Part shown: one piece after another, positions 1 through 11,800 of the stretch
How positions within the stretch are numbered: position 1 is the stretch's first letter
Layout of the letters: each line of letters starts with the position of its first letter
Assembly (NCBI RefSeq): GCF_950295315.1
Contig: NC_080166.1
Coordinates: forward strand, 96,787,141-96,851,140
DNA from: Erinaceus europaeus
Taxonomy: Eukaryota; Chordata; Mammalia; Eulipotyphla; Erinaceidae
DNA length: 64,000 nt
Direction: 5' to 3'
Translations under genes and position numbers: made by a program
The notes under the pieces: model-generated
The model's input: the letters and a program-made list of their open reading frames with translations, nothing else
Told to the model about the DNA's origin: nothing
The model's database searches: none

Positions 1-1293
1 TGGTGTACATGAAAGTCCAGTGGACTTGATAACTTGCTTTTCCCTTAATATACATTTAGTAGGAAGTTACTTTCCTATGGAAACTCATACTTAATGAATG
101 GGAACTCAAAAATGATCTCAAACATAGATATTAATCTAAATATAGACAGCTATAGATGTATATGCAGTGATAATATACATAGATCTATAGGCATAGACAC
201 AGATACATGAACAAGTTTGATTTACTGACCAGAATATAACAGCCATTAGTAGAACTAGTACCCATATTAGTTTTGAAATTCTCAAGGCAGCAATTAGATG
301 TATTAAAGTAAACCTATCAAATAATTTTACTGCTATATAGGGAAATAAATCATAAATATAATGACTACACAGGTAGAGATCCCATTTTTGACACTCTCCT
401 AGCAAAAGTTACGTTTGCTTTTCCCAAGCTAGTAATAAAATAAAACCAAATGAATCCCTAAGGCCACTCACTTAATGAAATAATTTTGTTAAGCAAACAA
501 TAAAGCCCTCATTGGCAACAAGAAGAAATTCACAGCACAGCACATGGGAATGTTGGAGTGAAAAAGCTAGAACGTGATTTGCTGTGTTTGGGGAGACTTG
601 GGGAAATGGTGTGACTCAGCTTGAATGACCTAATGCTGAAGGAAGTGTCAATCATATAGGTAGGTAAAAAAAGAAACTGCCAGAATATAAGGCATAAGGG
701 CAAAAAAAGGAAAAAAAAAGATAAAATAAGAACTTAAGATAGGAGTTTAGGGAAAAGAAAGTGGACTTATAGTCCAGCCACTCTGTGAGGTCCTTTTACC
801 CAAGACTGCTGTGAGACTATGGCAGTAACTAGGAAGCTACACTCAGAGCCACTAACTGGGCAAGAGTTTAAGAATGGGAAATGAGAAGGATGCTGTTTTG
901 TTTAGACTGTTTGAATTCAGTCAAGTCTCCATTCTTTTATTATTAGAGGTAGCACTTAGAATAAGAAGACAGGTTAATCTCTATGGGTGAGTGTACTTAA
1001 TCATAATATTATTAAAGTCACTTCACTTTGTGTAGTTGGTTATTATATGGAACAGAAATGGTGCTAGTCCTACTCAATCTCCATAATTACCTGTCATTTC
1101 TGAACATCTGCCAACAAGTCAGCAAGGAAGGGCACAGTTCCACAGGGACAAAATAAGCCTGAGTGAAATGCTTTCATGTTGGGTACAGTAGTATGTACTG
1201 AGGTGTGGCAAATCACCTAGTAACAGTCACCAGCCTGAGGGATTCTAAACTTTCTTTGATAGACCATAATATAATCATGATTTTGTGCTGGTC
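1..1293. other. Unassigned AT-rich DNA, no gene seen
   Basis: No coding segment, tRNA-like box or clear repeat could be assigned. Short A-runs occur near 665-720. The small open frame on the reverse strand at 136-405 has no recognisable domain and a composition typical of AT-rich noncoding DNA. Confidence 0.6.
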
Positions 1294-1827
1294 TTAAAAG
1301 AGGATGTATGTCATGGGACCCTTAGAATATATCTAAAACAGACGTCCTAGCTTCTTCTCACACAAAGACCCCTAGTTTCATCTGCTCTATTCCTCCCTTT
1401 GTGTTCCTGATGATTAAACAATTTGTCTTGTTATTTATCTTATCGGCTTTCAGCCACCAAGTTTCAGATACTACCATGATGCCATCCTGACTTCCCTGGG
1501 TAGATGCCTCACCAGTGTGTCCTGGAACCTCACCTCTCTAGAGCCCTCCCCCACTAGGGAAACACAGAAACAGGTTGGTAGTATGGATTGACCTTCCGAC
1601 ACCCATGTCCAGTGGAGAAGCAATTATAGAAGCCAGACCTTCCACCTTCTACATCTCATAATGAATTTTGGTCCATAGTCCCAGAGGAATAAAGAATAGG
1701 GAAGCATTCAATGGAGAGGATGGGTCACAGAACTCTGGAGGTGGAAACTGGAATTGTACCCTTGTTATCTCATAACCTTTTAATCATTATTAAATCACTA
1801 ATAAAAATTTTAAAAAGAGGATATATG
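1294..1827 (+). mobile_element. Family X poly(A)-tailed repeat with TSDs
   Basis: A roughly 500-bp element is bracketed by near-identical direct repeats, ttaaaagaggatgtatg at 1294-1310 and aaaaagaggatatatg at 1812-1827. It aligns by eye with 38290-38820 and, in reverse, with 49755-50239: shared words include tttcagccacca, gacttccctggg, gaagccagaccttccacctt and cccagagg. The 3' end is A-rich after a tattaaatcactaataaa-type terminus. TSDs plus an A-rich tail indicate L1-style target-primed insertion. It may be the 3' UTR of a host L1 subfamily or an independent non-autonomous family; I cannot tell which. No coding capacity is seen. Confidence 0.75.
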
Positions 1828-2084
1828 CAACTTAGTGAAGAAAACTTAGAAAGACCAACAAGAGAAATGCATTATTAGACTTATATGATATTATTTCACT
1901 GTTCCAATAGGGCATCAAGACTCAAGTAGAGGTGCTGTACACATTCTTCTGGAGACAGTGTGGGGAACTGGTCTGTCTCTCATAGCCTGATCTACTTCAT
2001 CTGTTCTTAACTGGTAAAGTGTTTTGAGTACTGCCCATTCTGAGTACCTAATGTAAGTGTGCTATTATTATCAATACTAACAAT

Positions 2085-2300
2085 ATTGCTATTCCTGTTG
2101 GTAGTATTACTGTTGTTATTATTATTGCTGTTTCTGGGGCTTTACCACTCCAAGCTCAACTTTTCAGATAAAATCAGAGGCAGAGAAATAGTAGGAGAGA
2201 GAGAAACACACAACACCAAAGCTTCCCCTAGTGCAGTATAAGCCAGGCTTGAACCTAGTGCACAACAAAGTAAGCACTCTCCCTAGTGATCTGTCTTGTT
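2085..2300 (-). mobile_element. Diverged tRNA-type SINE
   Basis: Reverse-strand SINE body: a purine-rich gagagagagaaac stretch, then aaagcttcccct, then gccaggcttgaacct (B-box side) and gcactctccc. These occur in the order expected for the reverse complement of groups B/E. Ends are blurred and no TSD was found. Confidence 0.5.
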
Positions 2301-3139
2301 AGTCCTACAGGCTAATATTAGAAACACAATGAAATTCAGCTCTCTAAATTGAAAAAATATAGTTCTGACAAACTACCTAGATTGTGTCTTTTTAAAAATA
2401 GTTCTCTGTGAAAACATGATTGGGTATTTCTGCAGGCTAGCACTCAATATAAAGGTGAAGAGAGAGAAGAGAAAAGAAATGAAAAGAGAGAGAAAGAGAC
2501 AGAGATTAAAGAGATTTAAGGGCAAATGAAACTGAATGGTAAATCTTCTGGGGAGTGTGTGGGGGGGTGAGGGGTTAGTGATGGTTATTACTCCTGGCTA
2601 CAATATGATAAAAGCCAACTGTTTTTCTACAAAAAACCAGCCAGCAAATGATGTGTCATGCTGCAGTGTTTTGTAACTGTTCAGGGAATAATTTTTTCTG
2701 ACAGAGATGTATCTCTGATTAGCTTTAAAATTCTGTTGAAATTGGTTTATTTAGACAATGTCCGCCAATTTCTGTTTTGGGTGTTAAGGGTGAACCAACT
2801 CTAAGCAGAGAGAGGCAGCCCAGCCCAAAACAAACAGAAACTGGTGATTTGAAAAAGTCCTCAAATCAGAGCTTTCTAAAGTGTTAACTATTTAGCTGAC
2901 AGATTGCAAAGTAAGTCTGGTTTGACAAATACAGAATTTTGGATTTCTCCCTGGCCACTCTGGGCACCATTTTATTGTATTTTATTTTACTAATTATTAT
3001 TTTTTAAAAAAAATTTTGGAGTCTCATTGAGTTTTCAGAAGCTGAGTAGGTTTGAAAGCACTAGCAATTTGGTTCTGGACAACCTAAGGATTAGTTTGTG
3101 GACTAATCAGAATCTAGGCTTTGGACCTAGGTTCAGATT
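2301..3139. other. Unassigned DNA, purine-rich patch at 2455-2520
   Basis: Apart from an AG-rich run near 2455-2515 and a T/A-rich stretch near 2965-3015, nothing recognisable is seen on either strand. Confidence 0.5.
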
Positions 3140-3380
3140 TCAAACATGGTGGTAAGAATGTACATTGGTCCTACTCCTGTGGAAAATAGAATGGTGGTAT
3201 CTACCTGTGGAATACAAAAACACTTATCTGTAAAGATATATGTATGCCTGTATTTGATGCAATACTATAAGCAGTGGTCAACATACAGAAATAGCCCAAG
3301 TACCCAATGGCAGGTGAATAAAGAAAATGTAAACTACAATGCACAGTAAAATCTTACTCAGTTGTTAAAAAAAAAAAAAA
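3140..3380 (+). mobile_element. Old L1 ORF2 3'-end fragment
   Basis: The order of words aacatacagaaatagcccaa, caatggcaggtgaataaag, aaatgtaaactacaatgca and atcttactcag matches the degenerate end of mammalian L1 ORF2, where the protein would read roughly as a TKWINK/YYSA-type C-terminus. It finishes in a 14-A run at 3367-3380. The copy is far more diverged than the L1s at 7.0 and 48 kb, so it is an old insertion. Confidence 0.55.
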
Positions 3381-3687
3381 AGATGAAATCTTCACACACA
3401 CATACACACACTCTCCCTGTCTACCAGATTACCTGATTCTAACTGAACTTACATCTTTTGCTTTTTAGATCTGCTGATAGTCTTCTCAGTTGACTGTAAG
3501 TTCTTTAGAAAGGAAACTTGCTTTGTCTTTTCCATCAAGAATTTCTAGAACCCAGAAAAGGCATGATGATTTTCTGGGGACTTTACAGAAAGGCATCCTG
3601 ATGAACTAACCCATGTTATGACTAGAATGCCTCTATTATTAGCTTACTTAATATACTGGGATGCAACCTGAAATATATTAAATTATT

Positions 3688-3880
3688 AAAAGTGCTCCCC
3701 ACCGTGGTCCAGGAGGTGGTGCAGTGGTGAGGCTTACCACTCTCAAGCATGAGGTCCCCTCCCACCCCAGGGTGGGATCCCCAGGGGCACATGTGCCAGG
3801 GTGATGTCTGGTTCTTTCTCTCTCTTCCTATCTTTCTCATGAATAGATAAGAAAATCTTTAAATAAAAAAAGTGCTCCCC
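3688..3880 (+). mobile_element. Group C SINE with TSDs
   Basis: The core lies at 3701-3867, beginning gtggtccaggaggtg and including ctctcaagcatgaggtcc and tgatgtctggttctttctct. It is flanked by the direct repeat aaagtgctcccc (ending at 3700 and at 3880). There is a local rearrangement around 3748-3790, where a cccacccc stretch replaces the usual gagttcaatcc region, so the pol III B box is lost. Confidence 0.85.
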
Positions 3881-4099
3881 TCCAAAAGTTAATCCATCAT
3901 GCAGGCATTCTACATTACTTTTACTAATTATAGCATCAGGAGTGTCATTAATGTCTGGGATTCTGGTAGAAGTAATGTACTAAGGAGAACTTTGGAGAGG
4001 AGTGTATATATTAGCATAACTTATCTTCTGATCAAGTGAGAAGTGTAAGACACTTTATGATCACTTTCCCAAATACTGTAGTGCTCTTAATAATGGTGC

Positions 4100-4396
4100 T
4101 TGGAAGTGGGGTCAAAGAAAGGCCATTCTGGTTCAAGCCCCAGGCCCCCCATCTGCAGGGGGGTCGCTTCACAAGCAGTAAAGCAGGTCTGCAAATGTTT
4201 ATCTTTCTCTCCCCATCTGTCTTCCCCTCCTTTCTCAATTTCTCTCTGCCCTATCCAACAATGACAAGAGCAGCAGCAACAAGAACAGTAACAACAATAA
4301 CAACAACAACAAGGGGAAAAAAAAAGATGGCCGCCAGGAGCAGTGGATTTGTAGTGCAGGCACCAAGCCCCAGTGATAACCCTGGAGGCAAAATAA
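4100..4396 (+). mobile_element. Group A-long SINE, head degenerate
   Basis: The B-box region ctggttcaagcccc, then ggggggtcgcttcac, aagcaggtctgca and the CT-rich body to ctgccctatccaac are intact. A CAA-rich linker (4255-4315) is followed by the extra GC-rich block 4327-4394, with words gatggccgccagg, gcagtggattt and gataaccctggaggcaaa. The block is what distinguishes A-long copies. The 5' tRNA head is weak. Confidence 0.8.
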
Positions 4397-4465
4397 TAAA
4401 ATGAAATGAAATGAAATAAAACAAAATAAAACAAAACAAAACAAAATAAAATAAAACAAAATAAG
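4397..4465. repeat. AAAAY-type pentanucleotide repeat
   Basis: Tandem units of aaatg and then aaaat/aaaac form the expanded tail of the preceding SINE. The reverse complement reads as long Phe/Leu/Ile-rich open frames that are not genes. Confidence 0.85.
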
Positions 4466-4479
4466 AAAGGCAGGCCATC

Positions 4480-5165
4480 TAGCCAATCAGAACTGGGAGC
4501 AAAGGGTTACTGGAACTCTTGTCCCTTTTTCATGAGAACTTGATCTTCAGTGTATGGCCCAGCTCTGTGCCCCTGATCAACTTGACCATGTGCCCAACTA
4601 TGTTACTTGAGAATAGTATCTAGAAAAAAAATGGCCATGATTGATGAATTAATTTAGTCTGGCAGCAATTGAAAGGAAGGATAGAAAAATTTAAAATTGT
4701 CTTCAGAGTTTTGGCTGTGCCTGAACATTCAGACCATTTTAAGTGGCAAGGCCCATGTCACATACAACAGCAGCTATGCTGTGAATCTTCCAGCAACAGT
4801 GTCTTTTGTGGGGCAGGAAGCCTCAGAAGTCAAGGGAGGTCCACTAACTACCTGAACTGGACTTTTCTCTTGACATCTGGGATATCTGCCACACCCTCCC
4901 CCCACCGTGGTAAGAAAAAAAAGTCAGTTGTGCTCTAGGGACTGCTGTGAATTGTCAAATCTTCCCTGCAAGTTTCTCTGCATTACTTGGATTCCTCTGT
5001 TTCCCATCAGCCACCTTTCCAATGGCTTTAATGCCATCATTGCTAACAGCATTTGCTACACAGTAAACATGTATGACCCATTCAAGAGTGATCTTTGGCA
5101 GCTTTAGATAGATGGCATTATGAAGGTAGGGTCCTTATGGAGCCATTAATGTCTCTATAGAAACA
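4480..5165. other. Unassigned DNA
   Basis: No repeat family or coding sequence recognised. Open frames here lack domain features. Confidence 0.5.
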
Positions 5166-5167
5166 GG

Positions 5168-5168
5168 G

Positions 5169-5216
<48 letters not shown>

Positions 5217-5233
5217 ATCTATCTATCTATCTA
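5168..5233. repeat. (TATC)n microsatellite
   Basis: About sixteen tetranucleotide units with one interruption (tatcatc) near 5215-5220. It is long enough to be length-polymorphic. Confidence 0.95.
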
Positions 5234-6350
5234 GACTGTCTTGTCTATCTAACTATGACTAAGATGTGAGGACTCAGTGTAAAGTAAACCTACTGAAAGC
5301 CAGAAATTAAATTTGCAACACCTTGACGTAGGACTTCTGCATTTTCAAAAGCTTGTTTAACTATTTAAACTACTGTTGATGGCACCCAGCCATTAGTATC
5401 TAAGTACAGCAGACTGAACCAAGTGCAGTCTTTTGCAATTCAATGCTTTCTGGAAGCTAATATTTAGACACACTGTTGGGCAATGCAGGGTAGATAATGA
5501 TACTGATGTTTTGAAGAGTTTTCCCAGTCAACAAGCAAAGAAGGCGCAAACGAAAGGGAGGGAGAATATTGTGGGAAAAGAGTGCTACTCGAGTTTCTGT
5601 TTAGCTGAAGAAAGCTACCAGAATCCAAGAATTCTTCCAGACACAGAAGTAAGTGAGATCTAGACAGAAGCAGAAGGCTCAAGGAAAGACTATTCCGAGG
5701 GTTTTCTGGAATGTTCTTGGACATTATAAGCTAAGGAAAGTGACTAGAACAGATAAGTTGAAAGACAGATTGAACCCAAGCAGCACTTTGTAACTTTATC
5801 TTACAACTATCTCCATTCCTTCTCTACTTGATTTTTTTTCCCCTTTTGGCTCAGTTCTCCATGAGCATGTTTCCTTTGTAAGCTTAAGCCAAATAAATCT
5901 TGAATGTCATGGCCTGATATATACAGGGCAATACTGAAGAGAAGAAAAAAAATGTACTACTATGGAAGTGATAAGGAATAAGGCCATTACTGGATGCCTG
6001 GGGGTGGAGAAATCCTGGTGTAAGGCTTGACTTCAATATTTCCTAACACTGTTCATTCCTAAAGGCAGAATGTTATAATAAGAAAGGATAAGGGAGGGAG
6101 TTAAGGCTTTGGAATTCTGGCTGAGATCAAGCAGCTTCTCAGAATGAAGCTGACATCAGGCAAATAGCCTTGATGTCAAACTTTTAGGAGATGAATCCTC
6201 ACCTGGAGAATGAGGTGGAGGTGACCAGTAGAAGCTGTAGCCCTGATATTCTGAATCTATTACTCTCACCTCCCCTTCACCTAGAATAACCCAGTTTCAT
6301 TTCTGAGTTTTTCCCCATAGGAAATTATAGGAGTGTCCACCCATCCAGAC
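5234..6350. other. Unassigned DNA
   Basis: No recognised repeat or exon. Two opposing open frames overlap at 5433-5724 without domain-like features. Confidence 0.5.
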
Positions 6351-6353
6351 TCT

Positions 6354-6370
6354 ATTTTTTTTTTTTTTTG
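6354..6370. repeat. Poly(T) run
   Basis: A 16-17 base T-run. It could be the tail of a reverse-strand retrotransposed piece, but the following sequence to about 6980 was not recognised. Confidence 0.6.
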
Positions 6371-6980
6371 TTTCTCTTCTTTTGGTCATGCTAGCTTATA
6401 TTAATCCTAAATATAATATAACCCCCTTACCTCACTACCCTCTCTGATGAGTTCATGCTGCTCACTGTTCATTGTTGAAAGTTAGACATTCCCATATAAG
6501 TCCTTCATGTCTCTCTATGCAGGTTGCATATTACATACCATGAATAAACAACAAAGAGGATCTGAGATTATCATAGGGGAATGAGATCCAAGTGTCTCCC
6601 CCATAGCATCACGGTGTGTTTCACGAAGAACTGGGGAACCTGTTGTCAGGTATCACATACTTTATTTAGAAAAATGAAAATATGTGTGGGTCACATGAGC
6701 AGAACTGTAAATAGCTGATAAAGTTTGGCTCCTATATCCCAAAGACCTATCTATCTAGAAGGAACTTTTCATTGGTCTGTTTAAATGACTTCTATGAGAC
6801 TGTCTAAGGCCCCGCCGCCCTGTGCTTCCTTTCAAATTCATGCCAATATCTATCCTACAATAACTTCTACTTCCTTATGTGTTTTTCTTCTTTTTTCCGC
6901 CTGTGTGGGGAAAAGAAATGACCTGACTTCCTCCTCAGATACTCTCTTTTTCCCTTTTCTGTCAGTGACTCAGCCAATTA

Positions 6981-7830
6981 AAAATGGTCCAGGCCACAGA
7001 AGAGATCCAAAAGGCTGAGAAACACATAAAAATAATGTTCCAAGTTGCATTATCAGAGAAATGCAAATAAAGACAACAATGAGATACTCCTGTGAGAATG
7101 CCATACATCAGAAAAGGTAATGGCAGCAAATGCTGGAGAGGTTGTGGGCTCAAAGGAACCCTCCTGCACTGCTGGTGGGAATGTAAATTAGCCCAACCTC
7201 TGTCTCTGTGGAGAACAGTCTGGAGAACTCTCAGAGGGCTAGAAATGTACCTACCCTATCATCCTGCAATTCTTCTCCTGGGGATATATCCTAAAGAACC
7301 CAACACACTGATACAGAAAGATCTATGTACATATATGTTCTTAGCAGCACAATTTGTAATAGCCAAAACCTGGAAGCAACCCAGGTGTCCAACAACAGAT
7401 GAGTGGCTGAGCAAGTTGTGGTATATATACACAATGGAATACTACTCAGCTATAAAACATGGTGACTTTACCATTTTCAGCTGATCTTGGATGGACCTTG
7501 AAAAATTCATGTTAAGTGAAGTAAGTCAGAAACAGAAGGATGAATATGGGATGATCTCACTCTCAGGCAGAAGTTGAAAAACAAGATCAGAAGAGAAAAC
7601 ACAAGTAGAACCTGAACTGGAATTGGCATATTGCACCAAAGTAAAAGACTCTGGGGTGGGTGGGTGGGGAGAATACAGGTCTAAGAAGGATGACAGAGGA
7701 CCTAAAAGGGGTTGTATTGTCATATGGAAAACTGGGAAATGTTATGATGTACAAACTATTGTATTTACTGTTGAATGTAAAGCATTAATTCCCCAATAAA
7801 GAAATTAAAAAAAAAAAAAAGGTCCAGGTC
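6981..7830 (+). mobile_element. 5'-truncated L1 with poly(A) and TSDs
   Basis: The L1 body runs from 6996 to about 7806, followed by a 14-A tail. The flanking direct repeat is ggtccaggcc (6986-6995) and ggtccaggtc (7821-7830), extended by A residues. The first bases correspond to the ORF2 region about 160 codons before its C-terminus. The 3' UTR includes gtaagtcagaaacagaag, gggatgatctcac, ggttgtattgtcatatgg and ccccaataaag. It is an ordinary 5'-truncated insertion. Confidence 0.95.
7092..7484 (+). pseudogene. L1 ORF2 protein C-terminal fragment
   Basis: The 130-codon open frame encodes the conserved end of L1 ORF2p, downstream of the reverse transcriptase. It contains the Cys-rich motif CWRGCG...TLLHCWWECK, then LLGIYPKEPN, FVIAKTWKQPRCPTTDEW, and IYTMEYYSAIK near the end. 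In intact L1s this region follows the EN and RT domains in the same 1270-odd-residue protein; both are absent here, so there is no activity. An in-frame stop lies upstream at the aaataaag of 7065-7072. The frame is kept open by recency, not by selection. Confidence 0.93.
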
Positions 7831-8845
7831 TGAGTCTCATAACTCTGCAATGTCTATCTCTAATTTTTCCCCTAACAAGATCCCCAATTTACTCTACCAA
7901 ACAGCATTTTGGTAACTTGGATTCACCTTCCCTCTAGAGTCCTAATCTGTATCTAATCAAACAAGATATCACTTGACATCAATTGTCAAATCCAGTTAAG
8001 GTTTGGCTTTTCTCAAACTTTGAATTTAAAAATCGAAGGCATTTTTAGTTTCTCTTTATTTGGTAGTTGAATAATTTGATGGCTTTTCTTCTTTCATCCC
8101 CATTTTTGTCTGCTCAACCACAAATGGTATCAACCATACAACCTCAGAGTCATATAGAGAACTTACTGAAGCCATTTGTTTATTTATGTCCACAGAAAAG
8201 GATAAAGAGACAGTAACTAAACTCCAAATCTCTTTTGTGGGAACCATCTCACAAGGAAATGGGATGCTGGGACTTTTCAAAGCTCATGGAGTCTTTCTTA
8301 GGCTCTTAGTGAAACAAAAATCACAGCATGTACTTCCTGCAAGACAAATGAGATGATATGAGGGATGAAGCCAGAAAAAGCAGCACTCCCCTGCATCTTC
8401 AATTAGTCATGGAGGAAAAATGAGACACAAAGTCATGTATAATTTAGAAGTTTGCTCTTACATTCTTCCTGCCGTGGGAAACATTCACCAAGGAAGAAAG
8501 CAGGAACTTGCCTGGTGCTCAGAGCTGGGAATCAGTGGTCTTGGGGTATGCATCCAGCTAATTCACTGTCTGCCTTCATGACCTTGGATACTATTTTATT
8601 TCCTGCAATGTGACCAAAAGGATTTTATTGATCAGGTCCTTGATGATTTGGGATAGAAGAAAAGTCAGGTTGTTTAGTCCAGGTGACTGAATTCAGCATA
8701 AACCAGTAGGGTGAGCAAAAGACTTGGTCTTAGAGGCCAAAATGAGTTGCTGAGGATAGAATAACAAGGTTCTAGATTACAAAGCTTTTCTAACTAGGGA
8801 ACTATGCTGTATGTTTAAAAGGAATAGAAAATTGTAAAACATTCT
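7831..8845. other. Unassigned DNA
   Basis: No repeat or coding segment recognised on either strand. Confidence 0.5.
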
Positions 8846-8907
8846 ACCTTAATTCTGTAACCTTAATTCTGTACCTTAATTCTTCTGTACCTTAATTCTG
8901 TAACCTT
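8846..8907. repeat. Short minisatellite, unit accttaattctgta
   Basis: Four imperfect copies of accttaattctgta, one with an inserted ttc, followed by a partial fifth copy ending acctt. It lies in otherwise unique DNA. Confidence 0.9.
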
Positions 8908-10077
8908 CTCTGTGGCAGGGAGCTACTTTCCAGAGGAAGCAGACCTTTGTTTAATATTAGTCTAAAATTGAAGTGGTGACAACAGGACAAAGAAGTTGGA
9001 AAGTAGATCCACAAGCAAACATCAGGAAGCATTTGCTGGGTCTCAGGATAGATACACAGTGAGAAAAAAGCCATTGAAAGCCCATGGAGTAATCAGAAAG
9101 AAGGTGGCTGGAACCCTTTTTCTCCCCTGGGGAGTGTGGAACAGCCTCTAGCCCTTGACATAGTTCCCAAGCAGACAGTTCTCTGAAGAAACACAAGGCA
9201 GATGGAGATTTTACAGTAGCTCAGAGTGTCTAGATTTGAAGGACAGGTTAAAAAATATCTCAGCTTGAAGGAGGATGGCATATACCAGACCACTTTAAAG
9301 AGACCAGTAAGAAGTTCCTTTCACCAAAGCTTAGTATTTCGAGAAGTCAAAAAGAAGCTACCTTGAGGCAACAGAGAATTAATGAGACTACTTATTGAGC
9401 ACTTAGTATTTGACACTACAACATTGTCTGCATATTTTATCTCATAAGATTCTGAAAGCAATGGTATGAAATTGCTATTATATTATGTAAAATACATATA
9501 TTCTATATAATACAAATATACACACAAGTATAGGCATATGTATATATATACACAAATAATAGATGAATATCTGAATAAAAATACAAGCAGCTTGTTTAAG
9601 TGTTTTAAGTCAGGTGCACCACTGCTGGCCCCTTACAATGTCTCTTAAAAATAAAAATAAGAATTAGGATTGAAAGAAATGAAATAGATGGACTTTGTTT
9701 TGGCTTTGGTATTTGCCCCTTGATAGGACAACCAACTATCCACAGTAGGTCCAAAATGTCCTGTCTTTAGCACCAGTCCAGCGTGTCACTCTATCTTGGG
9801 CATACCCTAAAGACTGGTCATAATGATGATTAAGACATTATCAGTTACTTAAATGAAAAAAATATCAAGTTCAAGTATTTAGAGAGGCTGGTATAGAGTT
9901 TAAGCATCATTTATTTTAACATTCTTCCAGTTAATATTGATGTACAGCAAGGCTGGAAAAATAGGACTACAGTTTAAGAGGACATGGGAAAAATTGACTT
10001 GGAGGACTCAAATGAAAGTGACCTGGAACCACAGGTGAATTTATCCATTTCTTCAGTACCTGTGTTCAATATGAGAG
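8908..10077. other. Unassigned DNA
   Basis: AT-rich with a TATA-type run at 9530-9552. Three overlapping reverse-strand open frames at 8892-9293 have no recognisable domain. Confidence 0.5.
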
Positions 10078-10141
10078 GGTGTGTGTGTATGTGTATGTGT
10101 ATGTGTGTGTGTGTGTCTGTGTGTGTGTGTGTCTGTGTGTG
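10078..10141. repeat. (TG)n microsatellite
   Basis: Interrupted TG repeat with tatg and tctg variants. The reverse strand reads as a His/Thr open frame that is an artefact of the repeat. Confidence 0.95.
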
Positions 10142-11235
10142 AATTTCTACCTTTGTGCCAAAGCCCATATGAAACAGCTACCTTATACAGCAAATAAATA
10201 AAACACAAGTAGACAGTTACAAGAGAAAAATGTTAATTAAGAGAAACATGGAAACGCTAGTAAGGCCATATGAAAATGGCATCAAATGGACATCAGGTTA
10301 ATGTGAGTGAGAGAAGAGATAGGGTTCCCTCCTTGATCCTGAAGTCTCTTCTATCAGGAGCCTGGGACAATCTCCATCCTTCCTTCTTTGCCACATGCCA
10401 TACAGCAGCCATTCATAGTTTGTATCTCTCCCAATTTTAGATCCCATTGCTGGCTGTTTAATAGGACTAAATCAATGGTGCAGCTTCAGAAAATATTGTC
10501 AATTCTGGTTGAAGTAGTATGCATTCCTTCCTACTATTAACCTATGATAACCTCTGACAAGAAGTACACATACCTTTGCTCTGTCTTCTCCAAGAAGAAA
10601 GCATCTTTCTGTTCTTCAGCTGTCACTAAAGAGACAAAGACTGCTATACTTAGTGGAAGACAAAAAGGTGTGCTTTTAGAAAAATACTGACTTAGCAAAC
10701 CTTGAGAAAAAAGACCACAATGGAATAAACCAATGAAACATTTCCACTAAGATTTACTGAGTTTAGAACCTTCTCTTTGCCAGTATTCACATGGCAATTT
10801 ATGTTGACACAGAACATTAAACATGTGCTAATTTTAGCAAGCTGCTATGTCTTTTTGGAAATCAGGGCTTAAATCCCACTTTTGCAGTGGGAGAAAAAAT
10901 AAATGATTACATGAAGCTGGCTGGTTGGAATCTGGTAAAACAACCATCCTTTCTGAAAGGAATATCACAGAGAATAAGCAAGCAACTACCACCAGAACTG
11001 GACTGAAGACTGTTAAGAGTATTTTATCATGAATATGGATTCTTTTCTAAATTAAGATGAGTAGATTAAGGAAAAAAACAAAACAGGAGCTGGCAAAAGT
11101 CTCTGCATTTATTGTCCTCAAACAATTCTTCTATGAAGAATGCCCTTATGGAATTGAATACACATAACCACACCTTTTTTTTTTTTTAAAGGGAAAGACC
11201 AAAGTACTAATTCATCATTTGTGATATTCTATTTG
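10142..11235. other. Unassigned DNA
   Basis: No repeat family or exon recognised. A T-run occurs at 11176-11187. Confidence 0.5.
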
Positions 11236-11239
11236 TTTT

Positions 11240-11340
11240 CATTTTTTTGTTGTTGTTGTTGCTATGCATTGGCTGGGATTTAATTCCAGCCCTCACACAT
11301 GCAAGACACATGTTCTACTACTGAGCCTCCTCTCTTGTGC
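11240..11340 (-). mobile_element. Very diverged SINE remnant
   Basis: A ttgttgttgttgttg stretch followed by gggatttaattccagcc (degenerate B box in reverse), acacatgcaagac and tctactactgagcc. This is the usual order of a reverse group C/D SINE head. Decay makes the assignment weak. Confidence 0.4.
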
Positions 11341-11594
11341 TAACTATTCCTTATTTCACATTTCTTTTTCAGTGCTTTCCTTCCTCTGCTTTGCTTCATG
11401 ACTGCTTTTACACATGCCTCTTTCCCAAGGATTTACACACTAAGGAGAAAGAAGGTGTTCCATTCATTTATTTGAGCAATATATAAAGAGTGCCTGGCAT
11501 TTGACAGTCTTAGTTCTAGAACCTAAGAAACAATGGTGACTGGACACACAGTTATTAGATTGAGCTTTTAGGGTTTTTTTTGGGGGGGGGTGTA

Positions 11595-11800
11595 GTAAAA
11601 GAACAAGATAGCAGGGTCAGCAAAACAGCTCACCTGGACAATGTGCCTGCTTTGCCATGCATGTGACCCAGGCTTCAGCCCAGCTTCCACCAAACTGGAG
11701 GAAACCTCCACGCTGTTGGTGTCCTCCCTATCTCTCCATTTCTCTCTGTCTGAAAAAGTCAGCCCAGAGCAGTAATGCCTTAGCGATGGCAGGGGCAAAA
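11595..11800 (+). mobile_element. Group E SINE
   Basis: Head cagctcacctggacaatgtg, tgctttgccatgcatg, B-box-like ccaggcttcagcccagc, then a CT-rich stretch and the group-specific tgaaaaagtcagcccagagc followed by gatggcaggggcaaaa. A T/G homopolymer pair (11572-11590) precedes it. Confidence 0.75.

Noticed and set aside
4235..4486. Overlapping reverse-strand frames rich in Phe/Leu/Ile
   Set aside because: They translate the AAAAY repeat tail and CAA linker of a SINE. The membrane-like look is due to base composition.
5168..5233. Direct repeats as a CRISPR-like array
   Set aside because: Units are 4 bases with no spacers. It is a microsatellite.
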